A stretch of DNA of 64,000 bases, from the NCBI GenBank assembly GCA_963840725.1, contig CAWIZY010000009.1, positions 310,001 to 374,000 of the forward strand, read 5' to 3'. Below are positions 15,873-24,744 of the stretch, piece by piece; within the stretch, counting starts at the first letter, position 1, and each line of letters begins with the position of its first letter. The notes beneath the pieces are model-generated. The model worked only from the letters and a program-made list of their open reading frames with translations. It ran no database searches and was not told the DNA's origin. This stretch comes from CAVWDU01 sp963840725 (GTDB lineage: Bacteria > Pseudomonadota > Gammaproteobacteria > Pseudomonadales > Halieaceae). Position numbers and translations under genes: made by a program.

Positions 15873-18800
15873 CTATTGCATTGTCATCAGTGACGCGTTA
15901 CCACCGGCGGCGGTGGTGTCGATCGACACGGTCTTCTCCAGCAGCGTCTGGCGCAGCAGCATCTCCGGCGACACACTGCTTATCAGTGGTATGACCGGGC
16001 CATCCCGCTCGGCCACGGCGCGGGCGATGGCGTGCAGGTAGCGACTGCGGGCATGAACCAGCACACCCTGTATCCGGTCCAGGCCGAGTGCCGGCGCCAG
16101 CCCGGCATCGGGGACCACCTGAAAACAGTCTGCCGGCAGTCCAGCTTCCTCCAACCCCCGGGCGGTGTCGGTCCAGTCAGCGAACAGCTGATCACCGGCC
16201 ACGCCGATCACGCTGTTGCCAGCGCTCAGAGCTGACAGGAGGGCCATCAGGTACTCGCCGTTGTGGGCCGGATCGTCCAGTGACAGCAGCAGCTCGCCGC
16301 GCGGTTCCAATGCCAGGATATTGCTTTCTCCCGTGGGTCCCGGCAGTTCCGTCGGCCGCTCCAGCAGGCGCTGGGCGAACAGCAGCTGCCGGCGGGCCGA
16401 GTCCAGGGTTTGTTCTGCATCCGCGGTCGACGGCGCTGTATGGGCATACTGTGCGATGTACTGCCGCAGCGTCGACACCCGACCACCAAGGCCGCGGCCG
16501 CGCCAGGCGAGGCTGGCGTTGTCGGCGTCACGTGGGACTGCTGCGGCCGCCCCCTCGGCGCCCGCCGGTAACGGCAGTTGGTCTTCTGCATTTTCCCGTT
16601 CGGGCTGATGGCTGACCAGTCGATACAGATACTGGGGCCCTCCCGCCTTGGGTCCCGTTCCGGAGAGGCCGTGTCCGCCGAACGGCTGCACGCCGACAAT
16701 CGCGCCGATCATGTTGCGATTGATGTACACGTTCCCCGCTTTCACGCTTGCGGCCAGAGCTTCCGTGCGCCGCTCGATCCGGCTGTGGACACCGAACGTG
16801 AGGCCGTAGCCAGTGGCATTGATCTGTTCGACCACTTGCGGCAGCTCCGCAGCGCGGAAGCGGATCACATGGACGATCGGTCCGAACACCTCGCGTTCCA
16901 GCAATGACAGATTGCTGATCTCGTACAGGTGTGGGGGAAAGAAACTGTGGTCACCCGCCGATGGACCGTCGCAGGCGTGCAGCAGCCGCCCCGATGAGGC
17001 CATGAAACGCTGGTGTTCGTGCATCCGCGCGAGCGCCCGGTCGTCGATCAGCGGCCCGATATCATTGGCGAGCAGTGCCGGGTCACCCACCCGCAGCTCG
17101 CGCATCGCGCCTATGATCATGGCGATGACCTTGTCGGCGATTTCCTGCTGCAGGAACAGGACCCGCAGGGCCGAACAGCGCTGGCCCGCACTCTGGAAAC
17201 CAGAGGTGATGACGTCGTCGACGACCTGTTCGGGCAGCGCGGTTGAGTCGACGATCATGCAATTCTGGCCTCCGGTTTCGGCAATGAGCGGGATAGGGGC
17301 ATCAGCGCGCCGGGCTAGGCGCCGCGAGATCCAGTTGCCGGTCTCGGTCGAACCGGTGAACATGACTGCCTGTACACGCGGGTCGGGGATCAGCGCCTCG
17401 CCCGCCTCTTTACCGGTCGCCACCACGGTCTGCAGCGCACCCGGCGGCAGTCCGCACGCCACCAGCAACTCGCTGGCTCGAAGCGCCACCAGGCTGGTCT
17501 GCTCCGCCGGCTTGGCGACGACCGTGTTACCCGCTGCCAGGGCAGCGGTGACCTGGCCCAGAAAAATGGCCAGCGGAAAGTTCCAGGGGCTGATACAGAC
17601 GACGACGCCGCGAGGATGCAGGCCGCGGGAGGCAAAGTCGGCCTTCACGGCCTGGGCCGCGTAATAGCGACAGAAGTCAACCGCCTCCCGGACCTCGGCG
17701 ATACCATCAGGCACCGATTTGCCCGCTTCCTTGCAGCACAGGCAGATCAGTTCATCGCGGTGCGCTTCGAGGGCATCGGAAAACCGGACCAGGATGGCGG
17801 CCCGATCGGCGACCGGGGTTGCAGACCAGTCCGGGAAAGCCTCGTGTGCCCGGCGGACCGCAGACGCCAGTAGGGTCCGGTCGGCGAGGGTGACCGTGCC
17901 GATCAGTTGCCTGTGGTCAGCCGGGTTGCGGATCTCCATCGGCGTGCCGCCGGTCTCGCGCTGCAGCGGCAGTGTGTCCAGCCATCGCAGCATGTTCTCT
18001 CGAGACGCCAGCAACTGGTTCATGTCGGTCAGGTCGATGCCCGAGGAGTTGCGCCGCTCGGCGCCGTAGAGGTCTATCGGTGCCGGGATGAGCGGATTGG
18101 CGGGCTGCTGCCAGCCACGCACCTGCTCGACCGGGTCATCCAGCAGGGACTCCACCGGTATCGACTCGTCGACGATGTTGTTAACGAAAGAACTGTTGGC
18201 CCCGTTTTCCAGCAGGCGCCTGACAAGATAGGCCAGAAGATCGGCGTGAACGCCGACGGGTGCATAGATTCTACAGGGGACCTGGTCCGCTTTCAGCACC
18301 TGGTCAAACAGCGCATCGCCCATGCCGTGCAGGCGCTGAAACTCATAGCCGCTGCGATCAGTGTCCATTTCCAGTATGGTCGCGACGGTATAGGCGTTGT
18401 GAGTGGCGAACTGGGGGTAGAGCGTATCGCGATAAGCCAGCAGTTTGCGGGCGCAGGCCTGGTAGGACAGGTCGGTCGACGGCTTGCGGGTGAAAACCGG
18501 GAAACCGTCGTGTCCCTCCACCTGGGCGTGCTTGATTTCGGAGTCCCAGTAGGCGCCCTTGACCAACCGCAGCATCATCCGTCGACCGGTACGTTGGCTG
18601 AGGTCGCGGGCCCACTCGATGACGGCCAGGCCGCGGCGCTGGTAGGCCTGCACGGCCATGCCGAATCCCTCCCAACTGGTCAGGTCGCGGTCACCGAATA
18701 CGGCCTCGATGACATCCAGCGACAACTCCAGCCGGTCGGCTTCCTCCGCATCCACGGTGAAACCAATGTCCCAGGCCTTGGCGGCCAGCGCCAGCTCCTT

Positions 18801-19622
18801 GAGCCGTGGTACCACCTCATCCATCACGCGTTCGCGTTGAGCGAACTCGTAACGGGGGTGGATCGCCGAGAGCTTCACCGAGATTCCGGGGCTCTCGACG
18901 GGGCCGCGCCCGGCGCCGGCGCGCCCGATTACATCGATGGCGTTGCGATAGCTTTCGAAGTAGCGTTGGGCATCGGCCAGGGTGCGCGCGCCCTCGCCGA
19001 GCATGTCGTAGGAATAGCGATAGCCGCGTGATTCAGCCTCGCGGGCGCGCTCTACGGCCTTCTGGATGTCCGTCCCCATGACAAACTGGGTGCCCATGAT
19101 CTGCATGGCATAGCGGACAGACGCTCGAATGACCGGCTCGCCGACCCGGCCCACGGTTTTCTTGAGCAGGCTCATCTGCGCAGCGCGCTCCTCATCGCGA
19201 TAATTCAGGACCTTGCCGGTAAGCAGTAATCCCCAGGCGGAGGCGTTGACGAACAGCGAGTCGCTCTTGCCCAGGTGCGAGCTCCAGTCGCCCTCGGTAA
19301 GCTTGTCCTGTATCAGTCGATCCATGGTGAGGTCATCGGGCACGCGCAGCAGCGCTTCAGCGAGGCACATCAGCACTACGCCTTCTTCCGTGGAGAGGGC
19401 AAACTCATTCAGTAACGCGTCCACACCGCCCTTGCCTTCCTGTAGCTCTCGGATGCGCACGACCAGTTTACGTGCACGCTCCCACGCCCGGCTCCGGGCA
19501 GCGCTGCCCGTGTCCGCGATTGGCAACAGCTCCTCGATGATCGCGGATTCGTCCTTGCGATAGCAGTCACGCAGTTTGCGTCTCGCGCTTGCAGTATCGG
19601 TGTGGTTGCCTGTAAACAGCAT
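15873..19622 (-). CDS. putA: Bifunctional proline dehydrogenase / glutamate-semialdehyde dehydrogenase PutA
   Basis: A 1249-residue PutA that oxidises proline to glutamate in two steps at the inner membrane, passing electrons from FAD to quinone and then reducing NAD+. The FAD beta/alpha-barrel covers roughly residues 180-480 (MLGEGARTLADAQRYFESY, RLVKGAYWDSEIKHAQ, FATHNAYTVA). The aldehyde dehydrogenase domain follows (SPWNFPLAIFLGQ, ETGGQNC, SAGQRCSALR with catalytic Cys816), then a C-terminal extension typical of long PutAs. The N-terminus shows no ribbon-helix-helix DNA-binding domain, so this PutA probably does not repress its own gene. It stands alone; no putP is adjacent. Confidence 0.95.
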   Translation of the reverse strand: MLFTGNHTDTASARRKLRDCYRKDESAIIEELLPIADTGSAARSRAWERARKLVVRIRELQEGKGGVDALLNEFALSTEEGVVLMCLAEALLRVPDDLTMDRLIQDKLTEGDWSSHLGKSDSLFVNASAWGLLLTGKVLNYRDEERAAQMSLLKKTVGRVGEPVIRASVRYAMQIMGTQFVMGTDIQKAVERAREAESRGYRYSYDMLGEGARTLADAQRYFESYRNAIDVIGRAGAGRGPVESPGISVKLSAIHPRYEFAQRERVMDEVVPRLKELALAAKAWDIGFTVDAEEADRLELSLDVIEAVFGDRDLTSWEGFGMAVQAYQRRGLAVIEWARDLSQRTGRRMMLRLVKGAYWDSEIKHAQVEGHDGFPVFTRKPSTDLSYQACARKLLAYRDTLYPQFATHNAYTVATILEMDTDRSGYEFQRLHGMGDALFDQVLKADQVPCRIYAPVGVHADLLAYLVRRLLENGANSSFVNNIVDESIPVESLLDDPVEQVRGWQQPANPLIPAPIDLYGAERRNSSGIDLTDMNQLLASRENMLRWLDTLPLQRETGGTPMEIRNPADHRQLIGTVTLADRTLLASAVRRAHEAFPDWSATPVADRAAILVRFSDALEAHRDELICLCCKEAGKSVPDGIAEVREAVDFCRYYAAQAVKADFASRGLHPRGVVVCISPWNFPLAIFLGQVTAALAAGNTVVAKPAEQTSLVALRASELLVACGLPPGALQTVVATGKEAGEALIPDPRVQAVMFTGSTETGNWISRRLARRADAPIPLIAETGGQNCMIVDSTALPEQVVDDVITSGFQSAGQRCSALRVLFLQQEIADKVIAMIIGAMRELRVGDPALLANDIGPLIDDRALARMHEHQRFMASSGRLLHACDGPSAGDHSFFPPHLYEISNLSLLEREVFGPIVHVIRFRAAELPQVVEQINATGYGLTFGVHSRIERRTEALAASVKAGNVYINRNMIGAIVGVQPFGGHGLSGTGPKAGGPQYLYRLVSHQPERENAEDQLPLPAGAEGAAAAVPRDADNASLAWRGRGLGGRVSTLRQYIAQYAHTAPSTADAEQTLDSARRQLLFAQRLLERPTELPGPTGESNILALEPRGELLLSLDDPAHNGEYLMALLSALSAGNSVIGVAGDQLFADWTDTARGLEEAGLPADCFQVVPDAGLAPALGLDRIQGVLVHARSRYLHAIARAVAERDGPVIPLISSVSPEMLLRQTLLEKTVSIDTTAAGGNASLMTMQ

Positions 19623-19664
19623 TGCCTGCCCCTGGTTGGATGTGGTCCCGTACTGCGGAGTCTA

Positions 19665-19806
19665 GCAGCCTGTCGGAAAAGTCCCAGGCGAATGCGAAAC
19701 AAGGCTAAAACGGGCACAAAAATTCAGTGTACACGACAGTGCATGAAGATTTTGAGCCGGATTTCAACCCTCTTTCGTGCCGACGCGGACATCTGTAGCA
19801 GGCTGC
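19665..19806. repeat. Candidate non-coding repeat element with short inverted ends
   Basis: An AT-richer segment bounded by GCAGCCTG (19665-19672) and its complement CAGGCTGC (19799-19806). It lies between putA and the B12 locus, codes for nothing and differs in composition from neighbours. The shape fits a miniature mobile element or intergenic palindromic repeat, but no second copy exists in this window. Confidence 0.35.
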
Positions 19807-19930
19807 CGGGGTTACCACTCCCCCGCGCCACGTCTGGTAGTTGATGCCAGGGTCGCCAATAGCAGCCCGGCTCATGGCGGGTGCGTTCCCTGCGGGGCAC
19901 GGTGCAAGTGCGTATATCGCCCCTTCTTTA

Positions 19931-19959
19931 TTGACAGGGCGGGGGCCAGGCTCTAGAGT
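19931..19959 (+). promoter_or_regulatory. Sigma70-type promoter of the B12 locus
   Basis: A perfect -35 TTGACA at 19931-19936 is followed after exactly 17 nt by TAGAGT at 19954-19959, a 4/6 match to TATAAT. Predicted transcription would start about 7 nt later, right at the first base pairs of the cobalamin riboswitch, which strongly supports the assignment. Confidence 0.75.
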
Positions 19960-19966
19960 CCCGCAG

Positions 19967-20158
19967 GTCAGGTGCCCACGGCGGTGTCAGCACGCGCGCA
20001 GGGTGGGTTAAATGGGAAGTGTGGTGGTGATTCGTCACCGGCCACCGCTGCCCCCGCAACGGTACACGGTCGCGAGCGATTGCCGCTGACCGAGAGCCCG
20101 ATACCTGCCTGGCAGTGCGCAGCGATGAAGCGGAGGGCTTTATACGAGGTTGCCTGAC
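19967..20158 (+). promoter_or_regulatory. Cobalamin (B12) riboswitch
   Basis: The conserved blocks of the AdoCbl riboswitch occur in order. AGGTGCC opens the element, GGTTAAATGGGAA is at 20006-20018, GCTGCCCCCGCAACGGTA at 20047-20064, and the B12 box AGCCCGATACCTGCC at about 20095-20109. GTCAGG (19967-19972) pairs with CCTGAC (20153-20158) to close P1. Downstream, GACGC/GCGTC (20156-20182) overlaps the 3' strand of P1 and is followed by a pyrimidine-rich tract containing CCTCT and CCTCCT, which could pair with the AGAGGA ribosome binding site before btuB. B12 binding should lower expression of the uptake genes. Confidence 0.93.
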
Positions 20159-20247
20159 GCTCTCCCGTTCACCCCAGGCGTCTTTCTTTCCTCTCTATTC
20201 CCCTCCTGCCCCTGAGCTCCCGGACACCGGAAGGTAGAGGACCACAC

Positions 20248-22104
20248 ATGATAGTGCAACGCTGCGGCATTACCCTGGCGGTCTCATTGATCCTGTCGGC
20301 GCCGACACTGGCCGCAGAGGTCGGCAGCCGCCTGGAAGAGGTCGTGGTGACTTCCTCGCGCGCTCCGACACCGCTGAGACAGATCGGCACATCGGTGTCG
20401 GTGCTCACGCTGCAGGAAATAGAAGCACGGGGTTTCAATTCCCTGTTCGAAGTGTTGCGCAGTCAGCCTTCCATCGCCGCCAGTAACACCGGTGGTGTCG
20501 GCAGGCCCACGGCGCTTCGAATCCGTGGTGAGGAGGGTTTCCGCACCAAGGCGTTTATCGACGGCATCGATGTCTCGGATACGTCGGGCCCACAGATCGG
20601 GCCGCGCTTCGAAGAAATGCTCAGCTCGGGTGTCGAGCGGGTTGAGGTTCTGCGCGGCCCCCAGGGCCTGATGTATGGCGCGGATGCAGGCGGCGTAATC
20701 AACATCGCAACCGTGGCCCCCGGGGAAGGCCTGGGCGGTGCCGCCAGTGCCGAGGCGGGGCGCTATGGTACACGACAACTGGCGGCCAGGCTTGCCGGCG
20801 GCAATGAAACGGGCGACTTCAGCTTCGCCGCCGCCGACCTGCATACCGATGGCTTTAACGCGCGCACCACCGACGCCTCGGTGCGCGACGACGACGGCTA
20901 CAGCAATACCACCTGGCACGGTCGGCTCGGCTGGAACGCCAGTGAGGCGCTGCGATTCGAGGCCGTAGCGCGCGACACCGACAGTGAGGGCGAATACGAC
21001 AATTGCTTCACTGCGGATTTTCTCGCCAGTGATCGCTGCGTCACCGAGTTCGAGCAGCAGGCATGGCGACTGTCGATGGACGCCGAGATTGGCGCGTTCA
21101 TCCATGAAGTCGCCTATGCCGGCAACGACACCGAGAGACAGGACTTCACCGAGGGCTCGCCGACTTTCGGATCCAGCGGCCGACTGGAACAGTACAGCTA
21201 TCTGGGACGCTACAGTCCCCGTGCCGGCCTGCGCCTGGTCTACGGTCTGGAGCGGCGCACGGACTCCCTGGATGACGGCAGTTTTGATCGCGAGCGTGAC
21301 CAGGACAGTGTCTTCGCGGAGTACCAGGGCGGCTTCGGTGACCGGTTGTTCCTCACGGCGGGTGCCCGCTATGACGATAACGAGGATTTCGGCGCTCGCG
21401 ATACCTATCGGGTCAGTGCCGCTTACCTGGTTCCCCTGAGCTTGGGTGAGTTGAAACTGCGAGGAGCCTACGGCACGGGATTCCGGGCGCCCAGTCTCTA
21501 CGAGATTGCCTACAACCGCAGTTTTGGATTCCCGCCGGCCGCGAGCGTCGATCTCGACGCGGAGCGCAGCGTGGGATTCGACCTCGCTCTGGGCTGGTAT
21601 GGCGCCAATGGACTGTTTCTTGAGGTGGTCTACTTCGACCAGACCGTCAGCGACGAGATTTTCTTCGACTTGCTGAGTTTTTCGGGCTACCTGCAGGACG
21701 ATGGCGATGCCGACTCCCGAGGTGTCGAACTGGTCGGGCAGTTCAGGCTGGGAGAACACCTGACCTTCAGTGGCAACTACACCTTCAACGACGCCGAAAC
21801 GGCCGCCGGCGAGGCCAGGCTGCGGCGCCCGCGACACCTGGCGAACCTCTCCGTGGACTGGCGCGGGCTGGACGGTGCGCTGATGCTCGCCGCGCACTTG
21901 AGACTGGTCGCCGATGCCGAGGGCTTTGATGGCCTGGCGCTGGACGATTACGAGGTGCTGGATGTCAACGTCACCTACCGGTTCGCGGGGGGTCTTTCCC
22001 TGTACGCGAGGGTAGAGAATCTTCTGGACGCCGACTACGAGGAAGTTCCGACCTACAACACCGCAGGCGCATCGGCGTTCGCGGGCGTACGCTACAGTTT
22101 TTGA
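20248..22104 (+). CDS. btuB: TonB-dependent cobalamin receptor BtuB
   Basis: A 618-residue outer-membrane receptor. A signal peptide (cleavage near TLAAEVG) is followed by the TonB box EEVVVTSSR, a plug domain (VLRSQPSIAAS, LRIRGEEGFRTKAFIDG, VERVEVLRGPQGLMYGADAGGVINI) and a 22-strand barrel ending in aromatic F (VRYSF). The length equals that of BtuB. A B12 riboswitch controls it and cobO plus BtuCD-like genes follow, so cobalamin is the probable ligand rather than siderophores. AGAGGA precedes the ATG. It leads a same-strand cluster with cobO 10 nt downstream. Confidence 0.92.
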   Translation: MIVQRCGITLAVSLILSAPTLAAEVGSRLEEVVVTSSRAPTPLRQIGTSVSVLTLQEIEARGFNSLFEVLRSQPSIAASNTGGVGRPTALRIRGEEGFRTKAFIDGIDVSDTSGPQIGPRFEEMLSSGVERVEVLRGPQGLMYGADAGGVINIATVAPGEGLGGAASAEAGRYGTRQLAARLAGGNETGDFSFAAADLHTDGFNARTTDASVRDDDGYSNTTWHGRLGWNASEALRFEAVARDTDSEGEYDNCFTADFLASDRCVTEFEQQAWRLSMDAEIGAFIHEVAYAGNDTERQDFTEGSPTFGSSGRLEQYSYLGRYSPRAGLRLVYGLERRTDSLDDGSFDRERDQDSVFAEYQGGFGDRLFLTAGARYDDNEDFGARDTYRVSAAYLVPLSLGELKLRGAYGTGFRAPSLYEIAYNRSFGFPPAASVDLDAERSVGFDLALGWYGANGLFLEVVYFDQTVSDEIFFDLLSFSGYLQDDGDADSRGVELVGQFRLGEHLTFSGNYTFNDAETAAGEARLRRPRHLANLSVDWRGLDGALMLAAHLRLVADAEGFDGLALDDYEVLDVNVTYRFAGGLSLYARVENLLDADYEEVPTYNTAGASAFAGVRYSF

Positions 22105-22114
22105 GGAGTGGTCG

Positions 22115-22729
22115 ATGTCAGATAGTGAATCCAACAGGAACGCACGGCACAAGGCGGCGATGGAGAAACAAAAAGCCAGCGTCGATGCAGGCATTGCCGC
22201 CGCCGATACCGAACGGGGTGTCGCGGTGCTGTTAACGGGTAACGGGAAAGGCAAAACCTCTTCTGCCTTCGGCATGGTGATGCGGGCTCTGGGTTACGGC
22301 ATGAAGGTCGGGGTGGTGCAGTTCATCAAGGGCGAGCAGCTCTCCGGCGAGGAGCTCTACTTGCGCGACCATTGCCCGCAGGTCGAGTTCTACCAGATGG
22401 GAACAGGCTTTACCTGGGACACACAGGACCGAAGTGGCGATATTGCCGCGGCCCGGCGGACCTGGGCAGTGGCACGACCGATGCTCGAGGACGCCAGTTT
22501 CGACCTCGTCGTGCTGGACGAGTTGACCTACATGCTGGCCTTCGACTACCTCTCGGAGAGCGAGATAATCACGGCGATCGAGTCGAGGCCGCGTGAGCAA
22601 AGCGTCGTCGTCACCGGGCGTGGTGGCGGTGCCGCGCTGCAAGCGGTGATGGATACCGTCTCCGAGGTGCGCGATGTCAAGCATGCCTATGCGGCGGGCA
22701 TCAAGGCGCGGCGGGGAGTGGATTTCTGA
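22115..22729 (+). CDS. cobO: Cob(I)yrinic acid a,c-diamide adenosyltransferase
   Basis: A 204-residue CobA/BtuR/CobO-type corrinoid adenosyltransferase. It has the P-loop LLTGNGKGKTSSAFGM, the VGVVQFIKGE strand, and VVLDELTYMLAFDYL (Walker B region). It attaches the 5'-deoxyadenosyl group of ATP to reduced cob(I)alamin or cobinamide, completing the coenzyme after uptake. GAGGAG lies 6 nt before the ATG and overlaps the btuB stop region, consistent with co-transcription under the riboswitch. The basic N-terminal extension (SDSESNRNARHKAAMEKQK) is common in proteobacterial CobO. Confidence 0.93.
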   Translation: MSDSESNRNARHKAAMEKQKASVDAGIAAADTERGVAVLLTGNGKGKTSSAFGMVMRALGYGMKVGVVQFIKGEQLSGEELYLRDHCPQVEFYQMGTGFTWDTQDRSGDIAAARRTWAVARPMLEDASFDLVVLDELTYMLAFDYLSESEIITAIESRPREQSVVVTGRGGGAALQAVMDTVSEVRDVKHAYAAGIKARRGVDF

Positions 22730-22770
22730 TCCGCAGTCCGTGCAACGCGCCGACGCATGAGGGGGTCCCG

Positions 22771-23808
22771 ATGGCCAGCCGTCGCCTCCTGGCGGTGCTC
22801 ACGGTGTTGCTGCCGGTGGCAATCTGCCTGGCGCTTGCCTTTGGTGCTGTGCCGATATCCCTCGCCGAGCTGGCTGCCGCGTTGCGCGCCGGGCCGGAAG
22901 ACCGGGCAGAATTCCAGGCGGCCCTGATTGTCGGCCAGATCAGGCTGCCCCGGGTGCTGCTCGCGGCGAGTGTAGGCAGCATCCTGGCCATCACCGGGGC
23001 AGCGATGCAGGGAATGTTTCGTAACCCGCTTGCCGACCCGTCCCTCGTCGGTGTGACGGCGGGAGCATCCCTTGGCGCCAGTGTTGTGATTGCGACCGGC
23101 AGCTTCATCGACGCCGGTATGATGACGGGTACCGGCCCGATCGGCATCAGTCTGGTTTCGTTCGGCGCTTTTTTGGGCGGACTCCTCACCGTGATACTGG
23201 TCTACCGGCTGGCCACGGCCGGAGGCACGACATCCGTCGCCACCATGTTGCTGGCGGGTATCGCGATCGCCGCACTCGCCGGCGCCATCGGCAACCTGCT
23301 GGAGTTCTACGCCAGCAATGAAGCGTTGCGCCGTATCTCACTCTGGCGCATGGGTGGCCTGGACGGCGCCGATTATCCCCGGCTGATCCTGGCAATGGTG
23401 ACCGCTGTCACGTTGAGCCTTGCGCTGCATCGGTTTGCGGCTCCGCTTAATGCGTTACTGCTCGGCGAGTCGGAAGCCCGCTACCTCGGGGTCGATGTGC
23501 AATGGACGCAGCGAATGCTGGTTTTACTCGTGGCCGTCGGCAACGGTATCTGCGTCGCGCTCGCCGGTACCATCGCGTTCGTCGGCCTGGTGGTGCCGCA
23601 CGTAGTCCGTCTGCTTATCGGTCCCGACCACCGCTATCTGCTACCGGCGTCTGCGCTGGCCGGCGCGGTCCTGCTGGTTCTGGCCGATACCCTCGCCCGG
23701 GTGGTGCTGGCGCCCACCGAATTGCCGGTCGGGGTGGTTACCGCCCTCGTGGGTGTACCGTTTTTCCTGTCCCTGCTGCATCGAAGCAGTCGTTACGGGA
23801 TGCCATGA
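22771..23808 (+). CDS. btuC: FecCD-family ABC permease, probable B12 permease BtuC
   Basis: An inner-membrane permease of 345 residues with about ten transmembrane segments of the BtuC/FecCD/HmuU family. It includes the family stretch LPRVLLAASVGSILAITGAAMQGMFRNPLADPSLVGVTAGASLGA and the coupling region LGVDVQWTQRM and GTIAFVGLVVPHVVRLLIGPDHR. Its stop overlaps the ATPase start (ATGA at 23805-23808). Position behind btuB and cobO under a cobalamin riboswitch points to B12 import. By sequence alone it could equally serve heme or siderophores. No periplasmic binding protein gene (btuF) is present in the cluster. Confidence 0.85.
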   Translation: MASRRLLAVLTVLLPVAICLALAFGAVPISLAELAAALRAGPEDRAEFQAALIVGQIRLPRVLLAASVGSILAITGAAMQGMFRNPLADPSLVGVTAGASLGASVVIATGSFIDAGMMTGTGPIGISLVSFGAFLGGLLTVILVYRLATAGGTTSVATMLLAGIAIAALAGAIGNLLEFYASNEALRRISLWRMGGLDGADYPRLILAMVTAVTLSLALHRFAAPLNALLLGESEARYLGVDVQWTQRMLVLLVAVGNGICVALAGTIAFVGLVVPHVVRLLIGPDHRYLLPASALAGAVLLVLADTLARVVLAPTELPVGVVTALVGVPFFLSLLHRSSRYGMP

Positions 23809-24587
23809 CCCCGGCTGTATCACTGCGTGATGTCGCGGCTGCGCCCTGGGGGCAACCCTTGTTACACGGCGTCACGCTGGCTGTGCAACCGGGTGCCGTG
23901 CTGGGGATACTGGGACCCAACGGGGCTGGCAAGAGCAGCCTGCTGCACGTCATCGGGGGAGACATTCCGGCCACCGCAGGGCAGCTGGAACTGGGAGGCC
24001 AGTCACTGGCAGGCGTGAAACTGCGTGACCGTGCCCGGTCGGTGGCGATGTTGGGCCAGAACACCGTACTCAACTTTCCGTTCACGGTGGAAGAGGTTGT
24101 ACTGCTGGCGCGCATACCCCACCGCAGTGGTGCGGCTCGCGATCGCGAAATCGTTGCAGAGGTAATGACGGCCACCGATACCGAGTGCCTGCGGGGCAGG
24201 CATTACACGGCGCTGTCAGGCGGAGAAAAACAACGGGTGCAACTGGCGCGTGCGCTGGCGCAGGTCTGGCGGGCCGAAGACAGCCGGGTTCGTGTGCTTC
24301 TGCTCGACGAGCCCACCAGCGCACTCGACCCTGCCCACCAGCAGCTGGTAACGCGCTGTGTTCGGCGCCTGGCCGGTGAGGGCTGTGCCGTGGTCGTGGT
24401 GATGCATGACTTCAACCGGCTGGCGGAACTCGCCGATGAAATCACGGTGCTGGCGAACGGGCGTCAGGTGGCGACGGGTGCTCCGGATGCGGTGTTGACG
24501 CCGGACATGTTTGCGTCGGTGTTCGATGTATCCATCCTGATCGAGCGGCACCCGGTCAGTGGGCTTCCGCTGGTGGTCTATCGATAG
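23805..24587 (+). CDS. btuD: ABC transporter ATPase, probable BtuD (HmuV-like)
   Basis: A 260-residue nucleotide-binding subunit. It has Walker A GPNGAGKSSLL, Q-loop MLGQNTVLNFPF, signature LSGGEKQRVQLARALAQVW, Walker B VLLLDEPTSALD, and H-loop VMHDFN. The signature segment looks more like HmuV (heme) than E. coli BtuD, but the riboswitch, BtuB and CobO context argues for cobalamin. It is coupled to the permease by an ATGA overlap. It ends the B12 cluster; a 157-nt gap separates it from the flavoenzyme downstream. Confidence 0.85.
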   Translation: MTPAVSLRDVAAAPWGQPLLHGVTLAVQPGAVLGILGPNGAGKSSLLHVIGGDIPATAGQLELGGQSLAGVKLRDRARSVAMLGQNTVLNFPFTVEEVVLLARIPHRSGAARDREIVAEVMTATDTECLRGRHYTALSGGEKQRVQLARALAQVWRAEDSRVRVLLLDEPTSALDPAHQQLVTRCVRRLAGEGCAVVVVMHDFNRLAELADEITVLANGRQVATGAPDAVLTPDMFASVFDVSILIERHPVSGLPLVVYR

Positions 24588-24744
24588 ATGCTCGGGCGCT
24601 ACCGGTGGCGGTGGACTCAGGTTACACTGCTGCCGCGAAAGCCGATCATCCCGCGCCCGGTGTTACCCGGCGCGCCAGGTTGCACAGCCATTGATCTGCT
24701 CCAGCTGCCATCCTTCAGCAAAAGGCATTGTCGGGAGAGAAATT

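Noticed and set aside
20284..22275. 663-codon open frame antisense to btuB
   Set aside because: It is a shadow of the GC-rich btuB gene, has no family features, no ribosome site, and the sense strand clearly encodes BtuB.
23805..24587. Heme transport (HmuV) assignment for the ATPase
   Set aside because: The signature resembles HmuV, but the cobalamin riboswitch, BtuB and CobO favour a B12 importer.
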